Made by a program: the position numbers and the translations under genes. Source: Pholiota molesta (taxonomy: Eukaryota > Basidiomycota > Agaricomycetes > Agaricales > Strophariaceae). From it: 64,000 nucleotides of DNA. The stretch covers positions 146,152 to 210,151 of the forward strand of contig JACGCK010000078.1 of the NCBI GenBank assembly GCA_014925825.1, in the 5' to 3' direction. Positions 1 through 14,669 of the stretch are shown here, piece after piece (position 1 is the stretch's first letter; the number at the start of each line of letters is the position of its first letter). The notes beneath the pieces were generated by a model that was given only the letters and a program-made list of their open reading frames with translations, ran no database searches and had not been told where the DNA came from.

Positions 1-2
1 TC

Positions 3-122
3 GGAATCGGGACTGGAAGCCTCAAGCCCTGGCGCATAGCAACTCTGATCATCGCGGTCTTCCTTGCTTTCTGGTTCATTTCGAAGGTCCTGCGCTGGTG
101 GTGGGGGTCGCCGGCAGTTTAA
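3..122 (+). CDS. 3' end of an unidentified membrane protein (partial)
   Basis: An open frame runs from the window edge to a TAA at 120-122. The last ~39 residues contain one hydrophobic helix (IATLIIAVFLAFWFI) followed by a short basic, tryptophan-rich tail (SKVLRWWWGSPAV). That is how the last transmembrane segment and cytosolic end of an integral membrane protein look. The rest of the gene lies outside the window, so neither family nor intron structure can be judged. It could also be a chance open frame, but hydrophobic helix plus basic end is not typical of random sequence. Confidence 0.45.
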   Translation, partial: GIGTGSLKPWRIATLIIAVFLAFWFISKVLRWWWGSPAV

Positions 123-429
123 GACGGAGGCGTCCTTCGGTTGAGGTTATGGATGGTTTGAGGATGCTCGTATTAAGCACATATTTATGTTCGTCTTCTT
201 CCTTTTCTTTCCTGGGCGGAACGTCGGCTGATTTATCTGTTCCATCTACAGTTTCTATTGACACATTGTACATCATCACGGATACCCCTTGGCTAGCAGG
301 GATACCTCTATTTTTTAATATCAACGATATACCACCACCTTAGCAGCTCAAAGATAGGATTGACACATCCAGCCGCATTCTGATCATTCCTGCCTTACTT
401 GATACTTCATTGAAAGCTTTTCCCAAAGC

Positions 430-877
430 TCACCCTCACAAACAAGCTGTGTTTTCTGCAGCTGAGGCCTGTTTTCTTCCAGGTTCTCCATGGACAAATC
501 AACGCCTACTATTTGGACGGTCTAGAGAAGCCGGGCCTTAATCAACTACTTAGGACCCCGCGACCCTCAAGAAAGACGATGTCACTTGGATTCCGAACAC
601 TAGCTACCAAGTGCACCAGCTGCGCAATGAATCTGACCAGCACTGTTATACTATTCAATGCTACCAGTGAGTTTTGTTGCATCCTTTATGGTCCACCCAG
701 TAATGATTGTGAATTGATAGATACGAACTGATGACAAGAGACACTTTGAAGGCTTCCGGCTCAGCGCTGACGAAATCGATATCACCCAATGACCACCTTC
801 TTCCCAGATAGCGATATGGCGTTTGGCGAATTCAAGAAAGCGATCAAGAAGGCGGACCAGCTTGAAAAAATGAAGTA
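430..877 (+). pseudogene. Broken cysteine-dioxygenase-like (cupin) gene
   Basis: Pieces of one protein are readable in different frames. Around 495-545 the sequence encodes VLHGQINAYYLDG. From ~547 it encodes DPATLKKDDVTWIPN, then SYQVHQLRNESDQHCYTIQCY. After an intron-like stretch (GT at 667) it encodes DKRHFEGFRLSADEID, and then a lysine-rich end closing with TAG at 875-877. The order 'VL.G.I....YL.G', then 'YIPN...VHQ..N.S....YTIQCY', resembles the core of type I cysteine dioxygenases. The frame changes near 545 and again near 780 without a usable splice site, which suggests indels. Identification is tentative, and an unusual splicing pattern is a possible alternative. Confidence 0.35.
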
Positions 878-1232
878 GTAGCACACAGACGATGAATCAA
901 GTCGTCCGGAACACAGACATGTTTATTCCTAGAAAATTCCTGTCGCTTTGTACTTAAGAATGTATACAAAAGATCAGAGAAAGCAAGTGTCCAATATACA
1001 AAGACAGTCTACAGAGTTAATAATTTAAGTACTTCATGCGCGTATTGATTGCTTGGCAAATCATTGCAAAGCAAAAGAAGATAGAATTTGGAGCAATCAA
1101 AGCAGGAAAACGAAAGGAGGGGGTGTCGCATTACGTCTTGAAAAGAATAGGTTAGATTAAGTAGTAAGCATTCCGCATAGCAAAAGCAGAGCAAAAGAGG
1201 TAGCTCGCATCAGGTTCCTGTGGTTCGTATCA

Positions 1233-4200
1233 TCATAAGAGTCGTTCTTTAATGCCAACGGCCTTGATCCATATCTCTCCTGGCCGGCTAGAATGAAGCA
1301 AGAATGGCATTAGCAAGGAAGATTAAGCCAGACCAATTAAGCAGGGATTACGACTCACCTCCTTTCTCTCAAGATCCGGAACACTTTCCTGTTTTCGACT
1401 TGCGCATGTGGAACACGCGGATTTGACCCTTTCAATCGTGGCGGGAATGCGCCGGGTCCACACCGATCTTGTAGATCCGCAAGCGCCTCGTTCGTACCCT
1501 CAGTCTCCACCACGATCGTGCCATACCACCCAGAATCAACGAAGAGATTGTTGCTTTCTGGAATCGGGATACGTCCGTTGGCTGGAGAGCCTCGAGGCGC
1601 AGTGCTGAGGCGGGGCAGGCCTCTTGAAGGTCTTATGGTGAACGACGAACGGTGCACCCAACGCACCACGTTGTGGTAGGCACCTTGAGGTCTGGTCGAA
1701 CAAAACGAGAAATGAGCGGAGGATCCAAGAAAGATGCGATGGTCATTCTTACGTTTCGGTGCGTACGCGATCTTGGAGCAGCTGGAGGTTCAGAGCGATC
1801 TCCTCGCCCCACGGGCTGATGTCAATGTGCACAATGGGGTTCGTCGTCTGCGCGCCGGTGCGTATCACGCGATGGAAATAGGATGGCGGGAAAGCTAACG
1901 TCGGAAGGTACTTGGGCAGATCTCCAATGGTTGAATACGTGTAGTCCAGATCCTAAGAACAAAGGAGCAAAGTCAATCTCCATACATAGATGCAGCGATA
2001 TAGCGGACCAGAGCAATGACGGCGGTGCAATGAAAGGTAAACTCACGATAAGATAACTGCCATCCCATACTAGTCTGCCCACGTTGCCTTCATCTCCTAC
2101 GGCGACGTCCCACACCACATCTCCTAACCGCATCAGACCCGCGATGCCAGCGCGTTTGCACTCCGCTTCGCACTCCAACACGCTCTTGTCCGAGAGCCAA
2201 TCGCCCTCCGGGGAAGGCACAAAGACCCGCAACAGCGGCGCGCGCCGCAGGCGGAACAGGGGCGACCGGAACGTCAGGCTCGTCTGGGACGCGCTCTGGT
2301 AGAGCGTAGTAGGTGGATGGCTGTTTCCCTGCTGAGAGTACGAATACATCGACGTGGTCGGCGAAGGCGCGCGACTGGATACGCGAGACGCCGTCCCGGG
2401 GCGCGATGGGGAAAAATTGGCCTTGCCAGGTAAAGTGGTGTATGACGGCGGTGGCAGCACTTGACTTTGAGGGGCAGAATGTACACTGGCTTCCTTCTCA
2501 GCTTGTGCGCGCAAGCGGAGTATCACGCGTGAATATGCACGCGTCGAGGAAGTCAGAGCGCGGACAGTCTCGACCAGCGAGGGATCACGGTGGTTGGGGT
2601 GAATAGAGAGTGAATGCACGTGCATCGCTGCCACGCGCGCGTATTCGTGGGTAGGCGTCGACACGCCGCGCATGTAGTCGCTCAAATCCTAGATTATTTG
2701 TTGTACAATTTCGATTAGAAGCTCGCCTTACAATGGCATTGAGCAGGAAATAACAACGCACCTGCAAAGATATCGACAACGGCTCCTGATCGTCCCACTG
2801 CCACCTCGTATAGCCAATAGTCTTCAAATACGACTCCAATATCGCCTCTCTCAACAAAGGCGTCCGGACGAAGAGTATCCGAATCTCCTTGGACACCGAC
2901 GAGAGCACACACCAGTCGTAGAACGTAAGAAACGCCAACAGGGACGCGAGGAGCTGGGGATCCGCCACGAACTGCGTCAGCGTGAGGGGTTCGCGCGGCG
3001 GCGCGTCGACAGGAACGACATCCTGACGTGCAATCCTCGTTACCACCGGAACTGGAGGAGGAGGAGGGACGCCGACCGCACTCGCACTGGACTGGCTGCT
3101 CTTGTGCCCCCTCCGCCACTGCCGATAGTCCTCAGGCGACACCGGCGTCAGCGGAACGGCCGCACCGTTCGCCTTCGGCGGCCCCGCAACCTGGCCCTCA
3201 ACCGCCTCCTCCTGCGCAGGCCCCGCCGCCGCATCGTCAGCGCCGTTCTCCGACGATGACGGCGCCCGCGACGACGACGCGGCCTCCTTCGCGCCGCGCG
3301 CGCGCTTGATGCTGCCCTCCCTCGGCGGCGGCGGCGTCGCCGGCTTCAGCAGCGTCACGCCCTCTACGCGCGCAAACGGATCCTCGTCCAGCGGGATGAC
3401 AACCCCACCGCCCCCCGGCGACAGCGGCGTCGGCGGGTGCTGCTGAGGCGCCTTCCCGACGGCCTTGTGCGGAAGGAGCTTGCCCGGAAACGACTCCGGC
3501 GTGCTCGGCAGCGTCGTGGCGGAGCCGTTCGCGCTCGCGGTGAGGAGCGTGTGCAGCGACGCGCTGCTGCCGCCGGGGTGGTGCTGCGCCGGCCGCGCCT
3601 TGCTGAGCTTGCGCGGCGAGGCACGCGCGGTGGCGCCCTGCGGCGCCGGGGCCGGCTCGTCGCTCCCGGAGCGCGACCGCGACCGGCCATGCATCGCGGA
3701 GCGCAGGGCGCTGCTCTCGGGGTGGTGTGGCTGCTGCTGCTGCTGCATGGGCGGCGTGGGCAGAGACGCCGGCTCTGGCGCGGCCGGTGTTCTCTTGGGC
3801 GAAGGCGGGCGGGCAGCTGAGGACGCCCGCGGGTCACCCTGGAACCCGACCCCCTGCGCGTTCTCAAACTCGAACTCGGGCAGCGAGTCCGGGTGCGTCT
3901 TCGGCGTCGCGAACACTTCGGCCGGCGGCAGCAGCTCGTGTTGATACTCGTGGCTTTGGGCTGGGCGATGCGCCGGCGCGTGCCCGTTCGCAGTACTATG
4001 CGCGGGCGGTGCCGGATACGCGTGCTGCTGCTCCTGTCTTCGCTGTGGCTGATAATACGGCTGTGGCTGATAATACGGCTGTGGCTGATAATCCGTCTGT
4101 GGCTGCTGCTGCTGCTGTGAAGGATAATACATCTGTTGCTGCTGCTGCTGCTGCTGAGGCTGCTGGGGCTGCGCATAAGACCACCGAGGGTCCACCGGCC

Positions 4201-7076
4201 CACCCGCCCCCTCCGCGCCGCCCTCCTCCACCATCGCCGCGAAAATGCGCGGCTTCCCTCTCAGCGGCCCTGTCGGCGCCTGTACGCTCGGTGACTTTCG
4301 CAACAGATGCGGCAGGGCTGGTGCGGGCTGGAAAGGCGCGGACGCAGAAGCAGACGACGACGACGCGAACGCCGCCTGACCGCCCCGCTCCGGCGGCAGC
4401 GTCGCATGGCGCGGGCGTTGCTGTTGCTGCTGGACGCCATTCGCACCTGAATGCGGCAGCGGCGGCGGTGGTGGTGGTGGTGTCGCGGGCAGAAGCGCAT
4501 CGGGGCTCCTCCGGCCGTGCAGGAAAGGGGGGTCGCGGTCGTGCGCAGGAGGTGGAGGCGCGGCGCCCGCGGGAAGGAAAGAGGGGTCGTGGTGGTGCAC
4601 AGGCGGCGGACGCGGCGGCGACGGCGAGCGCGCGTCAGCCCGATTCGGCGGTGGTGGTGGCGGGGGTGGGGGTGGTGAGGGCGGCACCTGTCTCGATGGA
4701 GGCGGGGGTGGATGGACCACGTCGTTGTTATACGGAGACCCATACGCAGAATACGGGATGTTCATGTGCGGGCCAAGAACCTGCGGTGCATGTGGGAAGT
4801 CGTTGTACGACGACGGCAGGATACCCACCATCGCCGCATGGCTCGTCGAGACGCCCATATCCACGTCGTCTTCTTCTCGGGGCGGCGGAGGGGGCAGCGG
4901 GGGGCTCGCAGGGCGCGGCGCAGGGGCGTCGTCGTCGTCCTCGAACGACGGCAGGGAGGGCTGCGGTTTAAAAAGGCCTCGGCCGGGCGGCGCGCGGTAC
5001 ACGCTCTGATCAACACATCACATCACATCACATACATCGCACACCAAAAACAAAGAACGGGGGAAGGACGGATTAGCCTGGACCGCATGATGCCTCCTCC
5101 CGAGATGAAGAAGCAGAAGAAGGGGGAGGGACGCACCGATCGCTGTTGCAGATGCTGCTGCTGCGTGGGAGGCACCTGGTCCGTAGGGTTTAAGGTATGC
5201 GGAGGAGGATCTGGGCGATGATTGGGACGTCCATTCGCTTTGTCGGGCAGGGTTTCGTTGCTGAATTCCTATTGAAGCAGAACGTAAGCGATACGGTCGA
5301 TGACGCGCATGATACGAGAAAGTAGAATGGTCGAAAAAGTAGCTCATCCAACCCTTACGCGGACAAGACCACGAAAAAGACGTGTGCATAGAGGTCTCGT
5401 TCGGCCAATGGCATTACGTGAACCCGACCACACGTGGAGCGGCTGGGTCGAGCTTAACGCAAGACAAAGCTGAGATGAAGAAGCAGAAGAAGGGGAGCAC
5501 GCACCGATCGCTGTTGCTGCGTGCCAGGCACCTGTTCCGTAGGGTTTAAGGTATGCGGAGGAGGATCTGGACGATAGCTTGGACCTCCATTCGACACGGC
5601 GGCAAGGGTTTCGCTGAATTCCTATTGAAGCAGGATGAACGTAAGCACACGATAACCTCGAATGACGCGCATGATACGAGAAGAATAGAAGTGATAGAGA
5701 TAGAGCGATCGCCAAAAACCGACGATCCCGCAGAAGGGAAAAGGGCACCCCAATCCAACCCCTACCCTACTCAGACCAACGCACGAGAGGCTACATTACG
5801 CATCGCCATCCCTTCGCCAATGGCATGACGTGCACCCGACCAGACCCACACGTGGCGCGGCTCGTCGAGCTTAACACAAACACAGCGCTTCCTTCCTCCC
5901 AGCGCCGACGAGATTTGCGCGGAGGCCCGGGCGGGATCTGAGCATGCGCAATTACGATTACAAGCACGAACACAATTAACCTCGAATACGAACAACCTCG
6001 AATACGAATAACCTCGCCCCTCCGTGACGGCAGTGGCGGCACCCATACGTACGGGGGGAGAAGGAACCAACAGAGCATGAGCATGAGCATGAGCTACGCG
6101 AACGCACCTGGAACAAGGCAAACTCAGGGGGCAAGTCCAGGACGCGGTCCGACGCGGGCGTCCCGCGCACGTCCTGCGCCGGCCGCGTCTGCGGGGACGG
6201 AGACCCCGCCACGCTCATCCTTTGCGACGCACCGTTCGGCGGCAGCCTATTCTGGCTGGCGGAATACCCCGCGTGCGCAGCGGGCGCAGGGAGACCCTGC
6301 TGACCGTACGCCGCGGGCGGAAAGGGCTGCTGCATCCTGCCACTTTGGTGGGGCGCAGGTGCGGGCGACGACGCGGATGCGTTACGTTTTGGGGGTGTCT
6401 TCGGCGTGAATGTGTACGGCGAGGGAGGAGGGGAGGCGGGTTCTTGCCAATAATAGCCGGAGGCTTGAACGGGCGCCGCCGCGCCGGGGTGGGGGAGGGG
6501 CTTTTTCTCGAGGTCGCGCACGGCGAGCGACGCCCGCGAGCGCGCGCTGGTCAACGGGGGGTGGGCAGACGCGGACGGCGGCGGCCCCTGGGCACGGGGG
6601 GCAGTCGCCCGCCGCGCCACGGGCGGCGCGGGTGCGGATCCAGCGGCGATGGGCGACGGGAGGGGCTTGTCGACAGACACCGAGCGGAAGGGCACGGCCT
6701 GCGATGGAGGCATCGCGCTCGAATAACCATGATACGCGCCGCCGTGCATCGACCCCTGCGCGGCCGGGAACTGCTCCTGCGTCCGCGTCTGTCGGCGGAC
6801 CGCGAGCTCTGCGTCTCGGGCACCACCCGCCACGAGCGAGTGGGACGACGACGCCATCCCCGACCCTGTCTTCAGCGACTCCTTCCGGCCGGTGAGCGCC
6901 ATGGGCGAGGAGACGAGCCGCTGGCTCGCAGCGGCATGGGTGGTCTGCGCGGAGGTGGCGAAGCGGGCGAACAGCGGGGGTGGGTTCGAAGAAGCAGCGG
7001 GGCTGGAGGCAGTCACCGGCGGCAGCTCCTTGGTCGGGGTGTCCTGTTTGGCTTTTTTGCGAAGGAAACCAGCCAT
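1233..7076 (-). CDS. Large proline/glutamine-rich F-box protein
   Basis: Predicted exons on the minus strand: 7076-6108, 5005-2762, 2688-2047, 1952-1753, 1691-1359 and 1287-1233. Together they encode about 1480 aa. Every junction has GT-AG and keeps phase; the ATG gives MAGFLRKK. Residues 1-1000 are low complexity: polyproline runs, a poly-Q tract near residue 600 and a repeated YQPQPY unit. An F-box-like helix bundle follows at about 1005-1045 (LLASLLAFLTFYDWCVLSSV), then a conserved C-terminal half with YMRGVSTPTHEYARVAAMHV and SGWYGTIVVETEGT. F-box proteins normally recruit substrates to SCF ubiquitin ligases; the disordered N-terminus could be a scaffold. The first intron (6107-5006) is about 1.1 kb, far longer than others here, and is recognised mainly because LPPEFALFQ joins SVYRAPPGRG in phase. 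The target is unknown. Confidence 0.75.
5102..5889. repeat. Imperfect tandem duplication inside the long first intron
   Basis: Unit 1 (5102-5471) and unit 2 (5472-5889) are in the same orientation. They share long near-identical blocks: the start GAGATGAAGAAGCAGAAGAA, GTAGGGTTTAAGGTATGCGG, AATTCCTATTGAAGCAG, and the CGAGCTTAAC end. Unit 2 has extra bases in its second half. The whole duplication lies within the predicted 6107-5006 intron of the F-box gene, so it explains much of that intron's unusual length. Confidence 0.85.
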
Positions 7077-8412
7077 CGCATGCGCATATACGCACTATAG
7101 AGACGTTGGACGAAGGAGAGAAGAGTCAGACGACAGCCTCGAGGCTGGCGAGCATGCGAAAGATGACGGACGCAGTGAGTGTCGTCCCGAAATTGCTGCG
7201 GCGATGTTGTCCACAATGGCCAATCAACAAAGCGGCCCTAACAACCCACGCCTTTTCTCCGCTCCGCTTTATCTGTTACCATCGTCAATGTTCCGCTCTT
7301 CTCGACCTCGGTCGTTCGTCATCTGTTGCAAGGCTGCATAGATTGGACATATCAGATGTATTGAAGTATTACGACGTACGCTCTGCCAGTGACCTACGTC
7401 CCAGTTCGGCGATGCATGAGCGCTCCACTTCTGGAAGCTATGTATGTCCGTCGGTAATGAAAGAAGGTCGACCTCGAAGAACGGTGACATGGTCGCGCTT
7501 ATGTTCAATGGCCGCCGAGAACAACATGAGGAACCCGAGTCCGATCTTCCTCCGATATCGGCGAGCGAAGGAGGATAGCGGAGGACTCTCGCTCCTGAAT
7601 CGTGTCCCACTGCCTGCCTGATATATAGGAGCAGTTAGTTACGACTTATACCACCACCATCAAAAACACAAAACTCTGAAAAAATCCTCACAAACCCGCT
7701 CACAACCCCTCCTCCGCTACTGTTCTTTACCACTAAGGCAGAGCCGTGCGAGAGAGCGAGAGGCCAGAGGTTTTTGACTGCGTGGGAGGCAAAAACTACG
7801 TGAAAAAAGGAGGGGTGGACGTAAGACGGCGCCAGCCCATCGCCTTCCTCTTCCTACCACCATCCTATGTGCCCTTGCGTACCCCTTGGACCTTGGGACA
7901 GTGTACCTGTACTCTCTACCCTACTGTTATACTGGATGGTGAAGACACACATCCTGCAAAACGGCGGGGAAAGTCTGTGAGTCGCTCGCGTACACCCCAC
8001 CTCCTCTCAGGCCTTATCGCACTCATCGCAGCTCATCGGGCGCAATCGGCAGCATCTGGGCCCTCGTAAATAGCTCTTCCGACGTTGGGAAGATGCGAGT
8101 GAAGCAATCGAGTGGATCCCGTGAATGTTTTGGGGACGATGCGCGCACCTTTAACGATGAGTCATGACGAGCAGTCTGAGATGAATGTCGCTCCCCCTCT
8201 GTGCCTCACCACTACGCTTCGAGTCTCAGGGTCTCTTTTGCATGAGTTATTGCTATGTCAGACAATCCCACCAAGATGCCCGAGGTCACCATGCTCGATG
8301 ATTTACATACCTGTGTTGGGGTTACATGGAATATATTTAATTTAATTTAAAACCGATCATGAATACACATAAAGCCAGCAAAGTATGACAGATTGCCGGT
8401 CTAATCTTCGGG
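7077..8412. other. Intergenic region upstream of the F-box gene; no gene seen
   Basis: This stretch lies 5' of the minus-strand F-box gene and should carry its promoter and leader. Open frames exist on both strands, but none shows splice-linked continuity, a recognisable domain or a hydrophobic or low-complexity pattern that would support a gene. I see no repeat or RNA gene. Confidence 0.5.
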
Positions 8413-9250
8413 ATGGAATCAAGCATTGGGTTACTTCCACCAGAAGAAGGTATAGCGCTGTACACGGCCCTGCTCGACTTGCACCTTGCCCATGGAGCAG
8501 AAATAAGCCCGGATATCAACAAGAGCGATCTTGCCCCACTGCAAGAAATACAGCACGGGTTTATACGTCGTCTACTAGGCTTACCAAAAAATTCCGCAAT
8601 TGTTGTGCTCTTTACTGAGACCAGACTTACACCACTAAAGTTTCGAAGGCTGCTGGCAACTTGAAGTATCTCGTGGAATTACCAGCAGAATATCTAGCTC
8701 ATAAAGCACTCCGAGACTCCATATATCTTGACAGAAATGGCCACCAATCTTGCATCACAGACATACATTTAAGGTCATAGAAAGCATGGAGCTTGGCATT
8801 GACTTCCCAGACCTTTCAGAAATTAAGTCTGTCATTGTCATCACCTTGATAACGACTATAACTATTAGGGAAGCAATGAATGAACAACTTGAACAAGAGC
8901 TAGAATGTACTTCGAAACTGTATTTACTTCACAGCAGATTGGAATACTGTCCAGAAGGCAAAGGACCCAAACAGATTACCCTCCTCTTGAGACATTACCT
9001 GAAAATATTAAATGCAGATCACAGGAAGTCTCTGATGAGGTTAATTCTATCTTGTCATCCAATAGCACTGGAGGGATTGAGACATACCGAGCTCATTAAC
9101 AATAGAGAAATTACAGGCTCACTCCAAAATTTTACTCATGAAATCCTCCATATCTTTGATGACACACCGATATTGGTCCCAGTTATGCCTCTGGATTGGC
9201 TGGTCAATCTGCCAAGAAGTAGTACAGGTGGTGCGGGGATGGTTTCTTAA
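8413..9250 (+). mobile_element. Decayed non-LTR retrotransposon (LINE) 3' fragment
   Basis: Residues encoded at 8413-8660 include PLQEIQHGFIRRLLGLPKNS and ETRLTPLKFRRLL. A one-base shift then continues the same protein as YLVELPAEYLAHKALRDS, ending near DRNGHQSCITDI at ~8755. This is the region after the polymerase domain in fungal LINE-type reverse transcriptases; it is widespread in Agaricomycete genomes. A further long open stretch to 9250 (HYLKILNADHRKSLMRLILS) is in keeping with the element's C-terminus. The catalytic reverse transcriptase and endonuclease parts are absent and the frame is broken, so it is a dead 5'-truncated copy. Confidence 0.7.
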
Positions 9251-9694
9251 TTTACCTTGGACATGGGGGTCATATGGACGTCTAGGCGAAGAGCTGGAGG
9301 GACATTTCTGTATGATCAATGTGTTCTGGGTCCGGAGGCGAAGATACGTAGCTGGCATGTATCGGGATAACCTTCGGGACACGGCGGCCCAGGAGGGGCC
9401 AGTGCTGTGTATAATCTATCACTATCACTATCACTATCACGAGTTACTTCTGAGTCTCTTCAATGTAATCTGTCAATATAAGGACGGGCCCAGAAGCCTG
9501 CATACATATAAGTATTTTTGCTTCGCATCCAGGTCTGATCAATGCACCTTGACAAGCTTTCGGACATGTCCTCGAGAACACTGTCGCTAAAGCGCTGAAG
9601 TCTTCGCCGCACTTGCACCGCACGCCTAATCGCACAACAGCATTCCGCCGCTTAGAATGACGTTGGGTCAGAGAAGAAAACGATCGTATATAGG

Positions 9695-10145
9695 CTCTAC
9701 GCCAGGTGAAGGAATCCTATGCGTTTTGCTACAATCCCATACACTGGTCGCAAATGTAAGGTAATAGAGGCTTTATCACAATGCAATCACAATGTCATCA
9801 ATCACCATAAAATGCTTCGGAAACACTTCTGACGTTTGCAAGGCAGCTCTACAATAGAATCCATTAAAATGCCAGTGATCATTACAAGGGTTTATGGCGC
9901 TGGAATCCTATGCGAGGAAATTGAGAGTTACAAGTCCTTGGAAAGCTTGCGAAAACCTCACAAATGAATTTCATTGTATTCTCTATCTTCAAGTTGTAGC
10001 CGTACAATCCAATAAAATAATTCTAATATCCTTGTATGTGTGGGTACACAACATTTCCGAGGCATCAGAATGGGTATAATGATAATCGTAGCTACATTAC
10101 AAGATAGTTAAAAGTTGCTATCATGGTTTTCGCATACTTATACTC
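9695..10145 (+). repeat. Left copy of a ~450 bp inverted repeat flanking the LPD gene
   Basis: This segment matches the reverse complement of 13234-13672 along nearly its whole length. Shared blocks include TCCCATACACTGGTCGCAAA, ACTTCTGACGTTTGCAAGGC, TATGCGAGGAAATTGAGAGT and ATCATGGTTTTCGCATACTT. It has no long open frame and no clear terminal repeats, so it may be a non-autonomous or solo element. Confidence 0.85.
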
Positions 10146-10699
10146 GGGCTGAAATCCATTGTGTATGGATTATATTTAGGCGAACCTACGTATTGAAACT
10201 GCTTTTTTGCGGATGTGATGCTTCAGGCTTTTCTTACGGGAATTTTTGACAATGGTCAATGTTGGCTCAAAAATTCTCAGTCCATAGCCGGATTACTGAA
10301 CATACCTCTCTTCAACAACTAGTTTTTGGCCGGATTTGAAACATACCTCCGCCTGCGGCGAGCGATTTTTAGCCGGACACAAGACGTACCTCTTAGTGGA
10401 CTTTCGGGGGTCCTCCTCTAGTCATCTATCCTCTCAATATGTTAATGTTCTATGCGAGTTCGATGCGCTAAAGCTTAAGCTTCGTACTTCACGGCCAAAA
10501 TTGATCGCCACCTTTTATCACGACAAACACGATGCGTTATATATTTGAATTAAAGCTACGATAAGGCAGGGTTTTGGCGTAGGTAAGAAGAGAGCATCTA
10601 TGGGTACTAGGTAGTCAAGAAATATACAAAAATCAGACAACAACGCAGAACAGTATCAGCCCCATTTACCTCCGACCATCAATGGGCTCGCGGCGCCCT

Positions 10700-12646
<1,947 letters not shown>

Positions 12647-13233
12647 CCCGCTGGATAGACTTGATGGTTGGAAGGGAAAGAGTCGGAAATGGTGTCGCGG
12701 TAATTATTATTTATTTTTCTGGACTCGGATCCTAGCCACGTGAGTGGGTAAATTAATAATGTATTTAAATTGAATTAGTAAGCTCTAACCTCTGTCGGAG
12801 TCTATGGAAAGGGAAAGGAGAAAACAGAAATGGAGAAAAAGAAAGAAAGAAAGAAAGAAATGTAAGATGAGAGAAAATGAGCTAGGGCTCACGTTCGTGT
12901 TTTGGGTGGACAGTAAGGCGTGGGTTTGCGGGCAAAGAATATAATTTTTTGGTCGCCGAAAATCTCCAGAAAATCACTCTTGCTCGGCGCCGCCGGCATC
13001 CCGAAGGAAGACGGCACGTCACGGCAGGCAGACCGAGCTCAAGCCGGCCCGACACAGGCGAGTAGTATGTACATTACGAAGACAATGTGTAAAGAAAGAA
13101 AGAAAAGCAAGGAAAGAGATAAGGGGCAGTGGTAAGGGTGGGTGAAGAATGAAAAGAGCTCGAGGCAGAGCCTAACGAGCGACGGACGATGTGGTTGAGA
13201 GGACGGGGAATCGTACTACGAGAGCTACACTTT

Positions 13234-13672
13234 GAGTATAAGTATGCGAAAACCATGATAGAAACTTTGAACTATCTTGTAATGTAGCTACGATTATTAT
13301 TATACCCATTCTGATGCCTCAGAAATGTTGTGTACCCATACAAGGGTATTAGAATTATTTCATTGGGATTGTACGGCTACAAGATAGAGAATACACTGAA
13401 ATTCATTTGTGAGGTTTTCGCAAACCTTCCAAGGACTTGTAACTCTCAATTTCCTCGCATAGGATTCCAGCTCCGCAAGCCCTTGTAATGATTACTGGCA
13501 TTCTAATGGATTCTATTGTAGAACTGCCTTGCAAACGTCAGAAGTGGTTCCGAGCATTGTATGGTGATTGATGACATTGTATGGTGATTGATGACATTGT
13601 GACAAAGTACATTTGCGACCAGTGTATGGGATTTTAGCAGAACTCGTAGGACTCCTTCACCTAGTGTAGAGG
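13234..13672 (-). repeat. Right copy of the inverted repeat flanking the LPD gene
   Basis: This is the inverted partner of 9695-10145. Its inner end starts GAGTATAAGTATGCG and its outer end is CACCTAGTGTAGAG. Inside it a ~24 base unit (CATTGTATGGTGATTGATGA) occurs twice in a row around 13555-13600, against one similar unit in the left copy, so the copies have drifted by small duplications and substitutions. Confidence 0.85.
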
Positions 13673-13884
13673 GCGCTTTTCTTGGCGATGTTGATGCGGC
13701 GCGCAAGCGGCGCGTCCATCATGATCAAATGCGAAATTGTTTGCAGCGTGACCGACGCGCCACACGTGATGTGAGTTTGTTTGGGTGTGTCAACAAACTG
13801 ATGTTGATTGGATTCCGAAAACGCGTCTCCTGCTTTTCTCCCATTTTCATCTCTGCCCTCCCCGCCACACCCTTCACCCCCACA

Positions 13885-14669
13885 ATGCCCCGCAAAGCCG
13901 CCGCCGCTGCTGCCGCTGAATCTGGCGAATCCGCGCCAGCGCCCCGCCGCTCCACCCGTATCAAAGAGCAGCCCAAAGAAGACGCCGCTCCCAAGAAAGC
14001 GCCTGCAAAGCCCCGAGCGAAGAAGGCCGATAAAGAGGACGCCGATAAGGAGAAGCCCAAATCGACCAAGGGCACAAAGCGCAAGGCCGCCGAGGAGCCT
14101 AACGGTGCGGCGGAGGGAGATGAAGCACCCGCAGCCAAAAAGGTTCGTTTTTCATTCTCGATCTCGAGAACAAGAGGCGCTCAAACATTCATTGCTCCTG
14201 ATAGGCTAAGCCAGCCTCTAAGGCTAAACCTGCTTCCACTAAGCCTGCTTCGAAGGCCGCTGCTGTTAAGCCAGCGTCCAAGGCATCGGCAAGGCCTGTA
14301 TCTAAAGCTTCAGCGAAGCCAGCCTCCAAGGCCGCGAAGCCGGCGTCTACTGCGTCGGCAAAGCCTGCCTCGCGAGCAGGATCGAAGAAGCCTGCGTCCA
14401 AGGTAAATCTCACCCATTTGCTCCTCGTAACCGCTTCCTGCTACTCTTCGACGCCTGTTCTATTGCCTACGATTTTTTTGGAAACACGAGGCTAACGATA
14501 ACTCTTTATAGGCTGAAGGTCAACAACCTGCTGCTGCGGGCAGTGCTAAAGTCGGCGAGACTATTGCGGAGGAGCCCGAGGCAGAGGCCGCTGCCGCGAC
14601 AGTGAGTGTTTTTTCTGAATTCTTCATTTACTATTCTGATGATGTTTTCCCTTGAACCCGTAGGCTTAA
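13885..14669 (+). CDS. Small basic Lys/Ala/Pro-rich nuclear (chromatin-type) protein
   Basis: Four exons (13885-14142, 14205-14402, 14512-14601, 14664-14669) encode about 183 aa; the last exon holds only Ala plus the stop. The N-terminus has PRRSTRIKEQ and a strongly basic stretch with likely nuclear localisation signals (PAKPRAKKADK, GTKRKAAEE). Exon 2 is made of degenerate KPASKA repeats, like the basic tails of histone H1 and HMG-type proteins. The C-terminus is acidic (EEPEAEAAAA). No folded domain is visible. Role in chromatin binding is inferred from composition alone. The preceding presumed promoter touches the LPD-flanking repeat. Confidence 0.75.

Noticed and set aside
3437..5221. 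Long plus-strand open frames (up to ~414 codons) rich in Ala/Arg
   Set aside because: They are antisense to the GC-rich low-complexity exon of the F-box gene, whose minus-strand frame has in-phase introns and a conserved C-terminal half.
6222..7341. Plus-strand open frames over exon 1 of the F-box gene
   Set aside because: Shadow frames of GC-rich DNA; arginine-rich without domain or splice continuity.
9409..9440. (CACTAT)n repeat considered as a CRISPR-like or structured array
   Set aside because: Only a few 6-base units without spacers: an ordinary microsatellite.
12836..12862. GAAA repeat near the start of the LPD upstream region as a possible regulatory element
   Set aside because: A simple purine microsatellite; no evidence for a specific site.
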